Shown: in pieces, positions 37,825 through 48,502 of the stretch
Layout of the letters: every line of letters begins with the position of its first letter
Position numbering within the stretch: the stretch's first letter is position 1
Source of the DNA: Panagrolaimus kolymaensis
Taxonomy: Eukaryota; Nematoda; Chromadorea; Rhabditida; Panagrolaimidae
Length of the DNA stretch: 64,000 nt
Direction of reading: 5' to 3'
Assembly: GCA_028622995.1 (NCBI GenBank)
Contig: JAJQJQ010000005.1
Span: 6,386,001-6,450,000, forward strand
Notes under the pieces: generated by a model
Database searches by the model: none
Told to the model about the DNA's origin: nothing
What the model saw: only the letters and a program-made list of their open reading frames with translations
Position numbers and translations under genes: made by a program

Positions 37825-38343
37825 TTTCCTTTTTCTTTTATAATTGCATTTTATGTAGAATCTCATAATAAAAATATGACTTTTGTAATTTACCTAGGAT
37901 GTTCTTTTCTTTCTGTCTCACCTCATGTGTTTTTTGTTTTGCAATTTGAGGCTTTTTTTTGAAAACACTGATTTAATTTTTTAATTGCTCAGAAATTTTG
38001 TACATTATTTTATGGAAAGCGTGTATATTTGATAATTGAAATAAAATTTATTTTGTATTTTCATTTAAAACTTAACAATCATTAGTACGGTACTTGTCTG
38101 TTGGCCTAGCTTATTTTTGCTTTAACCAACTGGCTTCCTTCCTGATTGCCAGTCAGGTGAAATATTTGTTTTGATGTTAAAGCATGCCCTTTTTTTCCAT
38201 TTGACTATCAGGATAATGGCTTATTAAGTTTCCCAAATGATAACTTTTCAAAAAATAATGATAGGTTGTTTATTCTAATCCTTGTGATTATTATATTCCT
38301 CCCAAATAGCATTTATATATTAACTTTATTACAGATTGGAAAA
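37825..38343 (+). promoter_or_regulatory. Spacer with probable trans-splice acceptor before the ALKBH7 gene
   Basis: 519 bp between CPT1 and ALKBH7 on the same strand. AATAAAAATATG at about 37867 may serve as a polyadenylation signal. A T-rich tract ending TTATTACAG at 38334 precedes the ATG by 9 nt, without an in-phase exon before it. A hairpin-forming stretch (CTGGC...GCCAG) lies at about 38129-38151. Confidence 0.4.
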
Positions 38344-39174
38344 ATGAGATTATCACTTATTCGTCTTTCCAAATTAATTCACATTCATAATAAACCTAAA
38401 TGGCCTTCAAAAATGCTTCAAGATGTAATCGAAAATTGTACAGTATCGCCTGAATTTATTACAGAAGCTGAAGAAATTTCATTATTAAAAGAAATTGAAC
38501 CACATATGAAGCGATTCAAATATGAAAAATCTCATTGGGATGATGTAAGTTTTTCCACTTCCTTATCATTTAATCAAGAGTGAAATGTTTTAGGCGATTT
38601 ATCTCTATCGAGAAAGAGAACAGAGGAAATGGAGTGATGATAATACTAGCATTTTATCACGAATAGCTAAAGCTTCATTCCCACCAGAAACCCTTCATCT
38701 TTCATATATTCATATATTAGACTTACATAAAGATGGCCTTATTAAACCTCATATTGATAGTATTCGGGTATGTGTGTTGCATTTACAGAAAAATCATTTA
38801 TTATTATGTTTTAGTATTGCGGCAATGTAATTTCCGGTGTTTCTATGCTTTCTGATTCAGTTATGAGGCTTCGTCATAAAGATAATAAAGATATTTTTAT
38901 TATCGATTTATGGCTTAAAAGGAGAAGTTTGTATAAACTTACGTGAGTGATGCCTTTATTATGATAAAAATTAAAACTATTTTTTTCTAGAGGAATTGGC
39001 CGTTATGATTTTACTCATGAAATTCTTGGGCAAGAAGATTCCAACTTTGATGGAATTCAAGTTTCTAAAGATCGAAGAATTTCTGTCATTTGTCGAGACA
39101 TGCCCCAAAAAGAAAAACCACCAGAAGAATTGGATTATAAACCTTTAGTTGAAGATAATAAAATTTTAAAATGA
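38344..39174 (+). CDS. Mitochondrial AlkB-homologue ALKBH7 (Fe(II)/2-oxoglutarate dioxygenase)
   Basis: Four exons (38344-38544, 38594-38767, 38815-38942, 38991-39174) give 228 residues, about the family size. ALKBH7 is a mitochondrial-matrix dioxygenase linked to programmed necrosis and to mitochondrial RNA. The N-terminus (MRLSLIRLSKLIHIHNKPKW) is a plausible presequence. Family blocks are HWDDAIYLYRE, YIHILDLHKDGLIKPHIDSI, YCGNVISGVSMLS, RYDFTHEILG and RRISVICR. The iron ligands are His and Asp of HID and the His of THEI; the Arg residues of RRISVICR fit 2-oxoglutarate binding. All key residues are kept, so it should be active. Confidence 0.9.
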
Positions 39175-39304
39175 AGTCCACTGTTTACTCTGCAACAATA
39201 CAAAATTACAAAACAAAGTACACAATTTTATTTTCAATCATTTATTTATACAAAAAAAAGAAGTAATAAAACCCAGTTAATAATAATGAAATTTGAAGCA
39301 ATAC

Positions 39305-40278
39305 TTAATTCTTTCGCAACATTTCCAATCGAGCTTGTAAATCAGCATCGGCATCACTTATAGGAGGTTCACCACCACCACCACTAACACCACCACCACC
39401 ACCGCCACCAGCACCAGCTGCAGCAGCGACAGGAGCTTGTTTCTTTTGACCAGCAATAGCAAGAGATCCATCAGCATTTGGTAAACCAGAAAGTTCTTCT
39501 TTCATTTCAATACCCAATTCGTCTAGTACTTGAGCAACAACTGCTTCACTAAAAATAAGATAAAATTAAACTTGTAATAAAAGAAAGATATCTTACGTCT
39601 CTTCTTCATCGTCTCCGTCGCCCATGGCATCATCAATTGCATCACCCATCATTTCTTCTTTCATATCCATAATTTCTGTTTGTTTTTCAAATTCCATCAT
39701 AATTTTCTGGATTTGTGGAAGATTCAATTGTTTATTCATGGATTGCATAGCTCGAGTAACGCCTTTCATAGCCTAAAGGTTAATGAATAAATTTTAAAAT
39801 TAAAGAGAAAAAATGACTTACTTGCGCCATAGCATCTTGACTTTTGAGTGTTTGAACTTTAAGTGATACAGCTTGGATGTTAGCTTTCATTATAACAAAT
39901 TTCTTAACATATTGTCTAGTTCTTACAAGATCTTTGGCCATAACGCGTACAGAATCCTGAAATAAAATAAATAAGTATACAAACAAGAAAATCATTGTAA
40001 TATCCCCAAAAAGGACACGATTAAGTTAAAATTATGTTATTTTTTGTTATGTTTGTTATAGTTATTAGTGTTAAAATAAAATGAATGAAAACCGAACCTA
40101 CCATTTGACCAAGTTTTGCCATTTTCTTAATATCCATAATAATTTTCTTTTCTTGTTGTTCAAGTCTTTGACGTTCACGATCTAATTCTCGCATAGCTTT
40201 GTTAAGAGCACGTTGATTTTGTCGTAAAAGCTCTTGAGGAGTTTTGCGACGACCAAAAATAGATTCCATGAAACTCAT
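39305..40278 (-). CDS. vps-2: ESCRT-III subunit VPS2 / CHMP2A
   Basis: Four exons (40102-40278, 39822-39956, 39597-39772, 39305-39548) give 243 residues. This Snf7-family protein acts with VPS24 in membrane scission at endosomes and other sites and recruits the ATPase VPS4. The basic N-terminal half begins MSFMESIFGRRKTPQELLRQ, as in CHMP2A. The acidic half contains MMGDAIDDAMGDGDDEEETD, and the C-terminal helix DLQARLEMLRK is a MIM1 motif for VPS4. Between them lies an Ala/Gly-rich linker with seven and four consecutive glycines, longer than in relatives. The gene is divergent from RNF113. Confidence 0.95.
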
Positions 40279-40831
40279 GATAGCAGAAGATTTGAAGCTA
40301 AAAAAATGGAAAATGTTAGAAAGTTAAATACTCGCGGGTTAGAAAAAATGAAAAAGAAATGACGTTATGAGATTTTATATAAGCGGTATATAAAATAACG
40401 TAAAGAAAATGGATGAATCATCGTAAAAAAAACACAAAAAAAAGATTGTTATTGATGAAACAAACAGAGTAAAGAAGAAAAAAACGCACACGCCTTTACT
40501 TTTTTTCGTTTGTTGTTATTTTGAAACTTAGCGAGTAATAAAAAATATTTCTTTTTGAGACTTTTCCATAGTTGCAACAACACAAATTGAAAAATTTATG
40601 GATGTATGTATGTATGTCCATGGATTAAATAAAACAATGAGTATCTTCTGTTAAATAAAGCTAATAAATTTTGATGAATTTGGTGGGAGAAAAATATTAA
40701 TCGAATGTTGCTTCTCTTATTGCCTGTTCCCCTTCCTTCCCTCACTTTCTCCATGTCCCTAACAAACGATTTCCTTCCACTCATGCTTTTAATATAACTT
40801 TTTTGTCGTCGTAATTTTACGTATGTAAATA
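40279..40831. promoter_or_regulatory. Divergent promoter of VPS2 and RNF113
   Basis: 553 bp between opposite start codons, AT-rich, including a short ATGT repeat at 40602-40617. No coding sequence. A TATATAA-like stretch occurs at about 40387-40393. Confidence 0.45.
40602..40617. repeat. ATGT microsatellite
   Basis: Four tandem copies of ATGT in the VPS2/RNF113 divergent promoter. Confidence 0.85.
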
Positions 40832-41437
40832 ATGTCTGGAGATGAAGATCCTGTGGTGCCATTTCGCAAAATTGGTGCTAAAAAGAAAATTCAAAAACAA
40901 CCTGGATTGAACAAAATTGGACCGGTCCGAGCTTCACAATACATCAAAACTTCAGTTCGATGGGATTATGCGCCAGATGTATGTAAAGATTACAAAGAAA
41001 CAGGGTAAGTTTTTATTTTTACTAAAATTAAACAAACACGACTAAACACATAACACATAAAATATGTAAAAATCTTTAAAGTTTTTTCTCTAATGATTGT
41101 TTTTTTTAGGTTTTGTACTTTTGGAGATTCTTGCAAGTTCTTACATGATCGCGGCGATTACAAACATGGTTGGGAATTGGAAAGAGATTGGGAACAAGGA
41201 AAGCTGAAAGAATCAAAAGAAGATGAATTTTTGATTTCAAGCGAAGAAGACAACAATGAAGATGTCGAGCCTCCATCTGCATGCTTCATTTGTCGACAAG
41301 AATTCAAGACTCCTGTTACAACAAAATGTGGTCATTATTTCTGTGAAACCTGTGCTCTATCAAAATGCAGAATTCATTGTGCTGTTTGCAATCAAAAAAC
41401 TGATGGAAAATTTACTTTCACTAAAATTAAGAAATGA
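40832..41437 (+). CDS. rnf-113: RNF113-type CCCH plus RING protein (spliceosomal Cwc24 family), short form
   Basis: Two exons (40832-41004 and 41110-41437) give 166 residues. RNF113/Cwc24 proteins are spliceosome components and RING E3 ligases that act at the first step of splicing. The CCCH finger is [20 protein letters not shown] (C-x8-C-x5-C-x3-H), preceded by the family block [18 protein letters not shown]. The RING is C3HC4: CFICRQEF, then [11 protein letters not shown], then CAVCNQKT. Vertebrate RNF113A is about twice as long with an acidic N-terminus; here only about 45 residues precede the finger. It is the same-strand neighbour of the SUMO protease gene. Confidence 0.92.
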
Positions 41438-41782
41438 TTAGCTCTTTATTGTGTTGTGTTTAATATTTGTTGTTTGTTTGTTTTTTTCTGAATAAATTTA
41501 TGTGTTTGAAAGAATAAGTTTGTATCTTGCATCTATAAATGAACGAAGGAGTTACGTTCCTTGATAAATTGAAGAAATAAGATGTTTATTTCTTACCAAC
41601 CCACAAACAAACAAAAACATTCTTTAGCTTGTAAGCTTTAAACGCAAGCACAATCTTGAAACGAATGATTGAGGATGAAAACAGTAAAAAAAATTTACCG
41701 CCTAAATTCCATTCCAACTTTCTTTTAGCTTGTCATTTCAAAGTAATTTCTTTTCAACTTCTGACATTTCTGATTTTTTACA
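41438..41782 (+). promoter_or_regulatory. Spacer with probable trans-splice acceptor before the SUMO protease
   Basis: 345 bp between RNF113 and the protease on the same strand. AATAAA occurs at 41491. An acceptor, TTTCTTTTAG, ends at 41728, 54 nt before the ATG, with no coding exon to join. Confidence 0.4.
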
Positions 41783-43566
41783 ATGGAGAATATGGATTTC
41801 CAATTTAAATGTGTTGTTTTTGGAAAACAGGCTTATCAACCTCACAACTTTCAAGCTAGTTTGTTGGGTTTTTATCCAAGTTTTATGGAGTTCACAATAC
41901 AATCCAATATACAAAGTGCGCAAATTCGTATTCTTTATTCAGACATTGTCAGTATTCGGGTCTGTTTTTCCTATTTAATATTCTTAAATTATTGTTATAT
42001 TTTTAGGTCTTATCTCCACTTCAAAATAATCAACGTATTGCAATAATGTTCAAAATTGATGGTTTTATTGTTCCTGATCTTCAGAGAAAATGGATCCAGC
42101 TAGAACAACGTTTATCGAGAAAAGAAGCCGAAAAAGAAGCATTGCTACCAAGAGAATCAAAAGAATTGTAAGCTTTTATTTTTACAGAAATTATTTGTCA
42201 TGATTAACATTTAATTTTTACGTTCCCTTTTTTAGACCCAGTTGGCTATGTTTTGATTTGAACGCTATGGCAGATAACAAAACTTTGTTTTGTTTCCATC
42301 ATTTATTTTATGAAATATCAAAGATTCGAAAGCTTCATATGGTTAATGGTTTATGTATGCTCGAAGAAAAATGTAATCGATGTGGAAGGGATTGTATGCA
42401 GCTGCATGGATCTTTTGTCTGTAAGTGCTTTTTTTAATATAAATTTTCTAAGTTTATTGACGAAGCGTTTTCAGGTTATGAAACATCAGAATTCTTCAAC
42501 AATGTTATTAAACAAGCTAGTTTGAATCTATGTGTCTTGGATGAAGGCCCTATCTTTAAGCGAATTCAATCTGAAGCTAAACAAAAGAAAACATCTAACG
42601 ATAACTCTGTTGATTTTTGGATTATAGATGATGATATTTCTGATGACTATAAACTCTTTCCTGCTGCCGCTGACAATTCTAACTCTTGGAAGATTACGAT
42701 AAACAATCAAAGTTTCACATTCACCAATGAACGTCTCAAGCAATTGTCACACGCTGGAACATGGTTATCTGCAACTGAAATCATTGCTTATTCCAATCGT
42801 ATTTTCTTTTCTCTTTGTGAATCACGGTAAGTTTTTAATATCATTCATTGTTTCGATTAATGGCTTTTGGATTTTAGCAGAATGAAGGTCAAATTGTATC
42901 CAACAACTTTTTTTGATATCTGTGAAAGCAATAATCGAAAATATCTTTTCAATGAAGAAATCAAACAATCAATTATCAAAAAGTATTTTTCATCAACTAA
43001 AAAATCACGAAGACAATATTTCTTTTCAAAGAAGACTTCTCATTTGATCATTCCTGCATTTCAAAACAATCATTGGTTTCTTATCCTCGTGATTTTTCCA
43101 TGGCGAGCATTACGATATTTTAATGGTAAAACGACTGATGAACGAAATCCTAAAATCATTGTTTTTGATTCCAAACAAGAGCGGTATGTCAAAAATATTC
43201 CTGATTGTATCAAAACATTGCTTGCTTGTGTTTATGAAGATTCACAAGGTGAAGATGCTGAACTTCCATGGGGCCTTTTTGATCCATTTCTTTTTGATGT
43301 TATTACTCCTGGTGGCGTTCCTCAACAATCTGATGAATCCAGCTGTGGTCTTTTGCTTCTCAAAAATCTCGGAATGCTTTGCAAAACATATGATTGGGTA
43401 TGTCGTATATTTTTGTTCAGTTTTCAAAAAAAGTTTTTAGGATGATAATTTACCAAACTCTCGAAAAATGTGGGAAAATTTTCCAAGCGCTCAACAAATA
43501 CGGCATGATTTTTGCAAGATGATGGAATCAGATAAGAAGTTCACAGAAAAGTTTTGCAATTCATGA
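41783..43566 (+). CDS. Ulp1-family SUMO protease, SENP6/SENP7 type
   Basis: Six exons (41783-41959, 42007-42167, 42236-42420, 42475-42826, 42878-43397, 43441-43566) give 506 residues. Ulp/SENP cysteine proteases remove SUMO, and the SENP6/7 branch trims poly-SUMO chains. The catalytic triad is visible: His in NNHWFLILV, Asp in IIVFDSKQ, and Cys in QQSDESSCGLLLL with the oxyanion Gln just before. The usual DCG is SCG here. The catalytic domain is split by a polar insert, as in SENP6/7. The N-terminal 110 residues form a PH-like beta-rich block, followed by a Cys cluster (CNRCGRDCMQLHGSFVC). The acceptor before exon 5 is a NAGNAG (TAGCAG), giving one optional residue. The start was chosen after an in-frame TGA upstream. 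Confidence 0.85.
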
Positions 43567-43805
43567 ATTGTTTTTTATTTTTCCATAATTTGTTGTTTTT
43601 TTAAATAAAGTTGTTTTTTCTACCATATTTGTGTTTCTTCAACTTCAACAGAACAAAAGTTTTTTTACGTTTAAATGTGATTAGTCATTTTGTACCTATT
43701 TACGCAATATTCAATAACAAAGTTTATTTTATAAATGTAACAAATGAAAAACATAAAATAACAAGTTCCCGTTTTAGAATAATAAAAAATGATACAAATT
43801 TATAG

Positions 43806-45257
43806 CTAATAGAGATCGACATCAGGTTCACTTCCCATATCTTCATCATCATAATCAAATTCTTCAACAACATCCACAGGTGCAAGCAATTGCTTTTCTA
43901 AATTTGATAACTGCTCTATTAAAGTTATTGATGAACCATTTGAAAGTGAAGGATCAGGGACTGTTGAAACATCGGCTGTACTATGGACAAGTCGAACAAT
44001 TGATTCATTTGAATGAGATGTTTTCACTATTGGTTGAGCATCGTATTCAAGAATTATTGTAGGCTTGCTTGGTTGTAAAGGAGGTGGTGCTAAAATTAAA
44101 AACGGGTTGTAAGAGAAAAAAAGGTAAAACTAATAACTTACGAGGAGGCGGTGGTGTCCATATTATTGCTTGAGGTGATTTCGTTTTCACTTCATCTTCA
44201 TCATCGGAAATATCAATCAGCTTTGGAGATGGCGGAGGTAAAGGAATGTTTGATACTTTATTTTCATTATCACTAACAATTTCACCATCTTCAATATCTC
44301 CATTAACACGCTTCTCAATTGCACTTTCGTCCTTCTTTAATCCTTCTTGAAGAGATGATTGATTTTGTTCACTTGATTTTTTTTTTAGCCGTGTAAGTAA
44401 AGCCTTTTCAGCCATTTTTCTTGCAAGCCTTTCTCTCAATTCATTTTCTTGATCAACGGCTTTGGCCTTTTCCTCAAAAAGTTTATTAACAAGTTCATCA
44501 TCATCGACAACTTCCATATCAGAATCAGATACATCAGTTGGAGTATCAGGCTCGAAGGAATCGCTCGAATGAGTGAGATCTTCATCTTCAGCATAAGTTC
44601 GTAGTCGTTCTTTTGACATAGCACAAGCAATATTAGTAAGTTTTCCTTTAAGCTGATCCATGGTTAAATGCTAAAAAGACATAATACGAAATAAATGAAG
44701 TATTACTCAAGAACTCACCGATAGTTCTGATGGACAAATTCTTTCAATAACACCTCTACGAAGAGTCAAAAATGCTTGTTGAATCAGCTTTTCTTTATCA
44801 TAAGCAAACTTTTTTAATGAAACGAACATATCTAAAAGCAAACTTTGTATATAGCAAAGAGTTTTCAAAATTCACTCACCAGGATCAATATTCCTTATTT
44901 TTCGTCGATACATTATTCTCTTCATTTTCTGATGCTTTGGTGGAGTTTTGAGGATTTCATTCATATCTCCATAATTGCTTGAAGTCTCTGATGATGATGA
45001 CTTTCTTCGTTTCGGTTTACGAAATTTTTGTTTCTTCTCTTTTCTATGTCGCTTTTGATAGGTATCATCACCTTTTTTTCCATCAGAAGATGAACCATCA
45101 GTATCATGACGCTTTCGCTTTTTGTGGTGTCTAAATAATTTTGAATTAGTTATCATTTAAAAAAAAAGTTACAAATAAAAATGAAAAAAATAAAAATTTA
45201 ACCCAACTTCTCTGTTTCTTTCTTTGGCTTTTTGGATTTTTTACTACTATTACCCAT
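43806..45257 (-). CDS. Lysine-rich nuclear protein, CAAP1-like
   Basis: Five exons (45208-45257, 44880-45130, 44719-44831, 44142-44670, 43806-44089) give 408 residues. The N-terminus is extremely basic (KKSKKPKKETEK, HHKKRKRHDTDGSSSDGKK), as in nuclear or speckle proteins. A helical block around residues 105-160 (YDKEKLIQQAFLTLRRGVIE, SHLTMDQLKGKLTNIACAMS) resembles the conserved region of caspase activity and apoptosis inhibitor 1 (CAAP1); this is from memory and tentative. The remainder is acidic and Pro/Ser-rich (PLPPPSPKLIDISDDEDE, IIWTPPPPR). The donor of exon 1 is a weak GTTGGG; it was chosen because it alone gives a phase match. Alternatively translation could start in exon 2 at 45156. 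Confidence 0.6.
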
Positions 45258-45738
45258 GAATATTTCTATTTCTAATCTATCAAAGCAAAAGATACAACTC
45301 TGTCACCATTTAAATTATTCAAAAGCTTCTTGCAATTTTGAAAGTTGAAGTAAAGCAGCACCGTTAAAGAAGAAAAAAATTCTAAAGCTTTTTTCCATTG
45401 AATTGAAAAAAGATTCGTTTCAAAACTTTTGGCCAAAAAAAAGTCGGGTGGCTCTTGTTTATTTATTTTTCTTCATCGATGTTTTGAAAACACAAGCAAT
45501 TGGGAAACAGCTGATTATTACTCTTCAATAAATTTTACCTTTAGCTATCTGTAAATTCCTTTTATTACTTAAATAAATTTCGAATGTTTTAACGGATACT
45601 CTTTTGTAGGCTACAATAATTTTTTTATTATTATTATTAGTTGGAGATATATCCATTCGTGGCTACATATTTATTTTATAGTAGCAATAAAGCTTTTATT
45701 TCGTTATTTTTCAGATAATTTTATCATAAAAATTTGCC
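45258..45738. promoter_or_regulatory. Divergent region between CAAP1-like and 45739 genes
   Basis: 481 bp between opposite start codons, AT-rich, no coding sequence. A TTTTTCAG acceptor ends at 45714, 24 nt before the plus-strand ATG, and fits a trans-splice site. Confidence 0.45.
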
Positions 45739-47547
45739 ATGCCTTCAATTAATTCGGACATTTTAGTAGACATTTTTAAAGAATTATCAAAACAAACTAA
45801 AAATGTCCCTGAACATGTTCAAGACTTTCCTAAATTTTATCTATCTGGAAAGGAACCTTTGAAAACTTTTTGTAAAGTTTTACCAAGTGTTAAATCTGTG
45901 ACACTTTCGAATTCATGGATAATTGCTTCTTTTGTATGTTTTTTTAGGGATTAATTCATTGATAGGAAAAAAACTTTAAACCTTTTTTAGGAAAAATTTC
46001 AATGGAAAATAACAAATGGAACTAATTGTCTTCCTCAAATATTTTGGGAAATGATGGTTCCAAATATTCAAAAATTAACTATCAATTATTTTAACGAGGA
46101 TGATCACATGTTTTTAATAAAATATTTACAAAATAGCGAAAGTAATTTTTCTTTGAAAATTACGGTTTATAACTTCCGATAATAAATGAAATTTATAGAG
46201 CTTCAAGAGATCGCTGATACATACGGTATCGATAAATCCATATGGTCATATTTGTTAAATCCTAATATTAAAAAGCTTTCTGCTCCTTTATTTTCTTTAA
46301 TTGAGCTAAAAAGCAATGGAATGTTGAGTGATTGCGAGACTATTGAAGCCATCATTGATGAACGATCTGCATTTCTTGTAAGTTATTATTTTTGGAAATT
46401 TGCAACGCATTTGTAAATAGCATTTTTTTAGGATTTTATGAATCAATTTGACATTTCTTGCAAAAATTTTATAATCAATTCGCAAATTTCTGATTTATGG
46501 AGAACAATCTATGACGTCTTCACTGAAGATCTCGAAGAGTAAATTTTTTGTTGTTGGTTTTATTGCCTTTTAAAAAGGCTTCATTTTAGCATAACTTTCC
46601 CTACTGTCGAATTTTTCAAACTTGAATTAATTTCTTCATACGATATTCTTGATATTTTGCAAATGGATTTGTCACATTTTCTTCAAAGCTTTCAAATAAT
46701 TTTCCCTAATATTAAAAATGTTGAAATGAATATTGAAATTGGAGAACAAAAATATCATCTTGGAGTGAGCATTGTTTTATCCAAAAAAATAATAAATTTA
46801 CACTGTGATTTTTTTTATAGATAATAAGCCAAGAATATTTTAATGAATTTGTTCATGAAGCTTCAACACAAATCCAGCGGGCTAAAATTAAATATAATCT
46901 TCAATTAAATTGGAGCAATATTGAAAGGATTGTTGGAGTAAGCTTTTTTTAAATCCTTTATTTTAAAGTTGAAGCTAACTAATATCATAACTGTCGCAAT
47001 TTGGTAGCGATTTATTCGATTTTAAAAGCTATTACTTTAACTTTTTCGATAAAATAGTTGATGAAATATTTCAAGGCGAAAACATAATTATTAGTAAAAT
47101 TGATTAAGCTTTTTTTGACCCAAATCAAAGATTTTTTATAGAAATTCAAATTTCAAAGTTTTTCAGAATCAAAATAATGGTTCAGCGTTAAAAAATACTT
47201 TGAAAACTTTAAACTTTGATGTGAAGGAAACGATTGACAATAAAAATTTTAAACATATTTTGGATACCAAATTTTCTGATACCAAATCAGTCCGAATTAT
47301 TTATAACATTGATAGGTAAGAAAACTCTTTGATTTTTCTGGAAAAAATATCCTAAATTTTTAGATTGGTCCAACAAAATTCTGATGACGAATTTTGTGGT
47401 GAAGATTTTTATTACGATTTTCATCAACAATTTTTCGAAGACCAAATTCTTAATCAAGAAGATTATGATTATGAGGATTTAGATGACGATAGCAGCGTGG
47501 AAGAAATTCACGCTTTAAATTATGATTATGATGAATTTTATCTTTAA
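45739..47547 (+). CDS. Fast-evolving protein with F-box-like start, unrecognised
   Basis: A phase-consistent model uses eight exons (45739-45933, 45991-46141, 46199-46377, 46432-46538, 46590-46764, 46821-46937, 47167-47315, 47364-47547), 418 residues. The start MPSINSDILVDIFKELSKQT looks like a short F-box, and the rest is a string of hydrophobic/acidic segments with repeated I/L/F spacing such as nematode F-box families carry; the tail is very acidic (EDYDYEDLDDDSSVEEIH). Between exons 6 and 7 a coding-like stretch (47012-47106, QFGSDLFDFKSYYFNFFDKI) has no usable acceptor in front of it and is skipped in my model. The gene may therefore be functional with one exon lost, or an early pseudogene. 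The F-box call is weak. Confidence 0.5.
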
Positions 47548-48502
47548 AAATTTGTCGTTTTAAATATTTATTTTTTAATTTTAATTTATTTTTATAATTT
47601 ATTATTCCCTTTCAAATTCTAATCATTGCTGCGAAACGATAAATAATAATATTTTTTTATTAAATCAGCAGCATTAAACATAATTTTAAAACATAAACTT
47701 TTATGATGCCGAGATATAGGAAAACAAAATCAATAACAAAACAAAAGGATAAAATCGAATGCGACGTGTATGGTAAAACTATTTTTGTAAAAACTACATA
47801 TATCAAATGAAAAAAAATGATGAGTGAATCAATTTTATAAAAATAGGGTAAGTTTCAAAAATTTTGGCAAAAAACTAAATAGAAAGCAAAAAATAATATT
47901 GTGGCATAAATCAAAAATGGTACAGTATATAAAATCTGTAGGCATTAAATATGAATGTTTTTTTTGTGAATTTAAAAAAGTTACGTTCTTCATTGGAAAC
48001 CCAAAGTAAAAAAATGGCACAATACAAAAAAAATTAATCAACAATCAAAAAATGAAGCAAATAGAGAAAAAAAATGATTATTAAAAAGTTATTTAAAAAA
48101 AATGGAAGGATATACATATATCGATGATGTTATGATTGCAAAATGCCCCGAAGAGGTCATATTAAAATCTAATTTAAAACAAACAAAAAATGGCAGGAAA
48201 ATTTAAAAGGTATATTATTTTAAACATAAAAGAAAAATAATGAGAAACAACAATAAAACCACGTAAAAATCCGAAGATCAGTGCAAGAATAAGAGGCGAT
48301 GAAAACAAAGAATGAGAGAGGTTCTTAAATCCACACCACTTCCGCCTTTTGAAGCTATTGGTTGATTTAAAAATGAGGCTTCTAAATATATAAAAAATAA
48401 ACCAATAACCTAAACAATAAAACTAAGTGATAAAAAAATTATAATAAAATTATATAAAAGTTTTAAACATTGCAAAAAATATTTTAATAAATTTGTTGAA
48501 GC
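47548..48502. other. Convergent 3' region, no gene
   Basis: About 950 bp of AT-rich DNA between the 45739 gene and the zinc-finger gene, which converge. Short open frames overlapping on both strands near 47824-48044 have no recognisable content. Confidence 0.55.
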
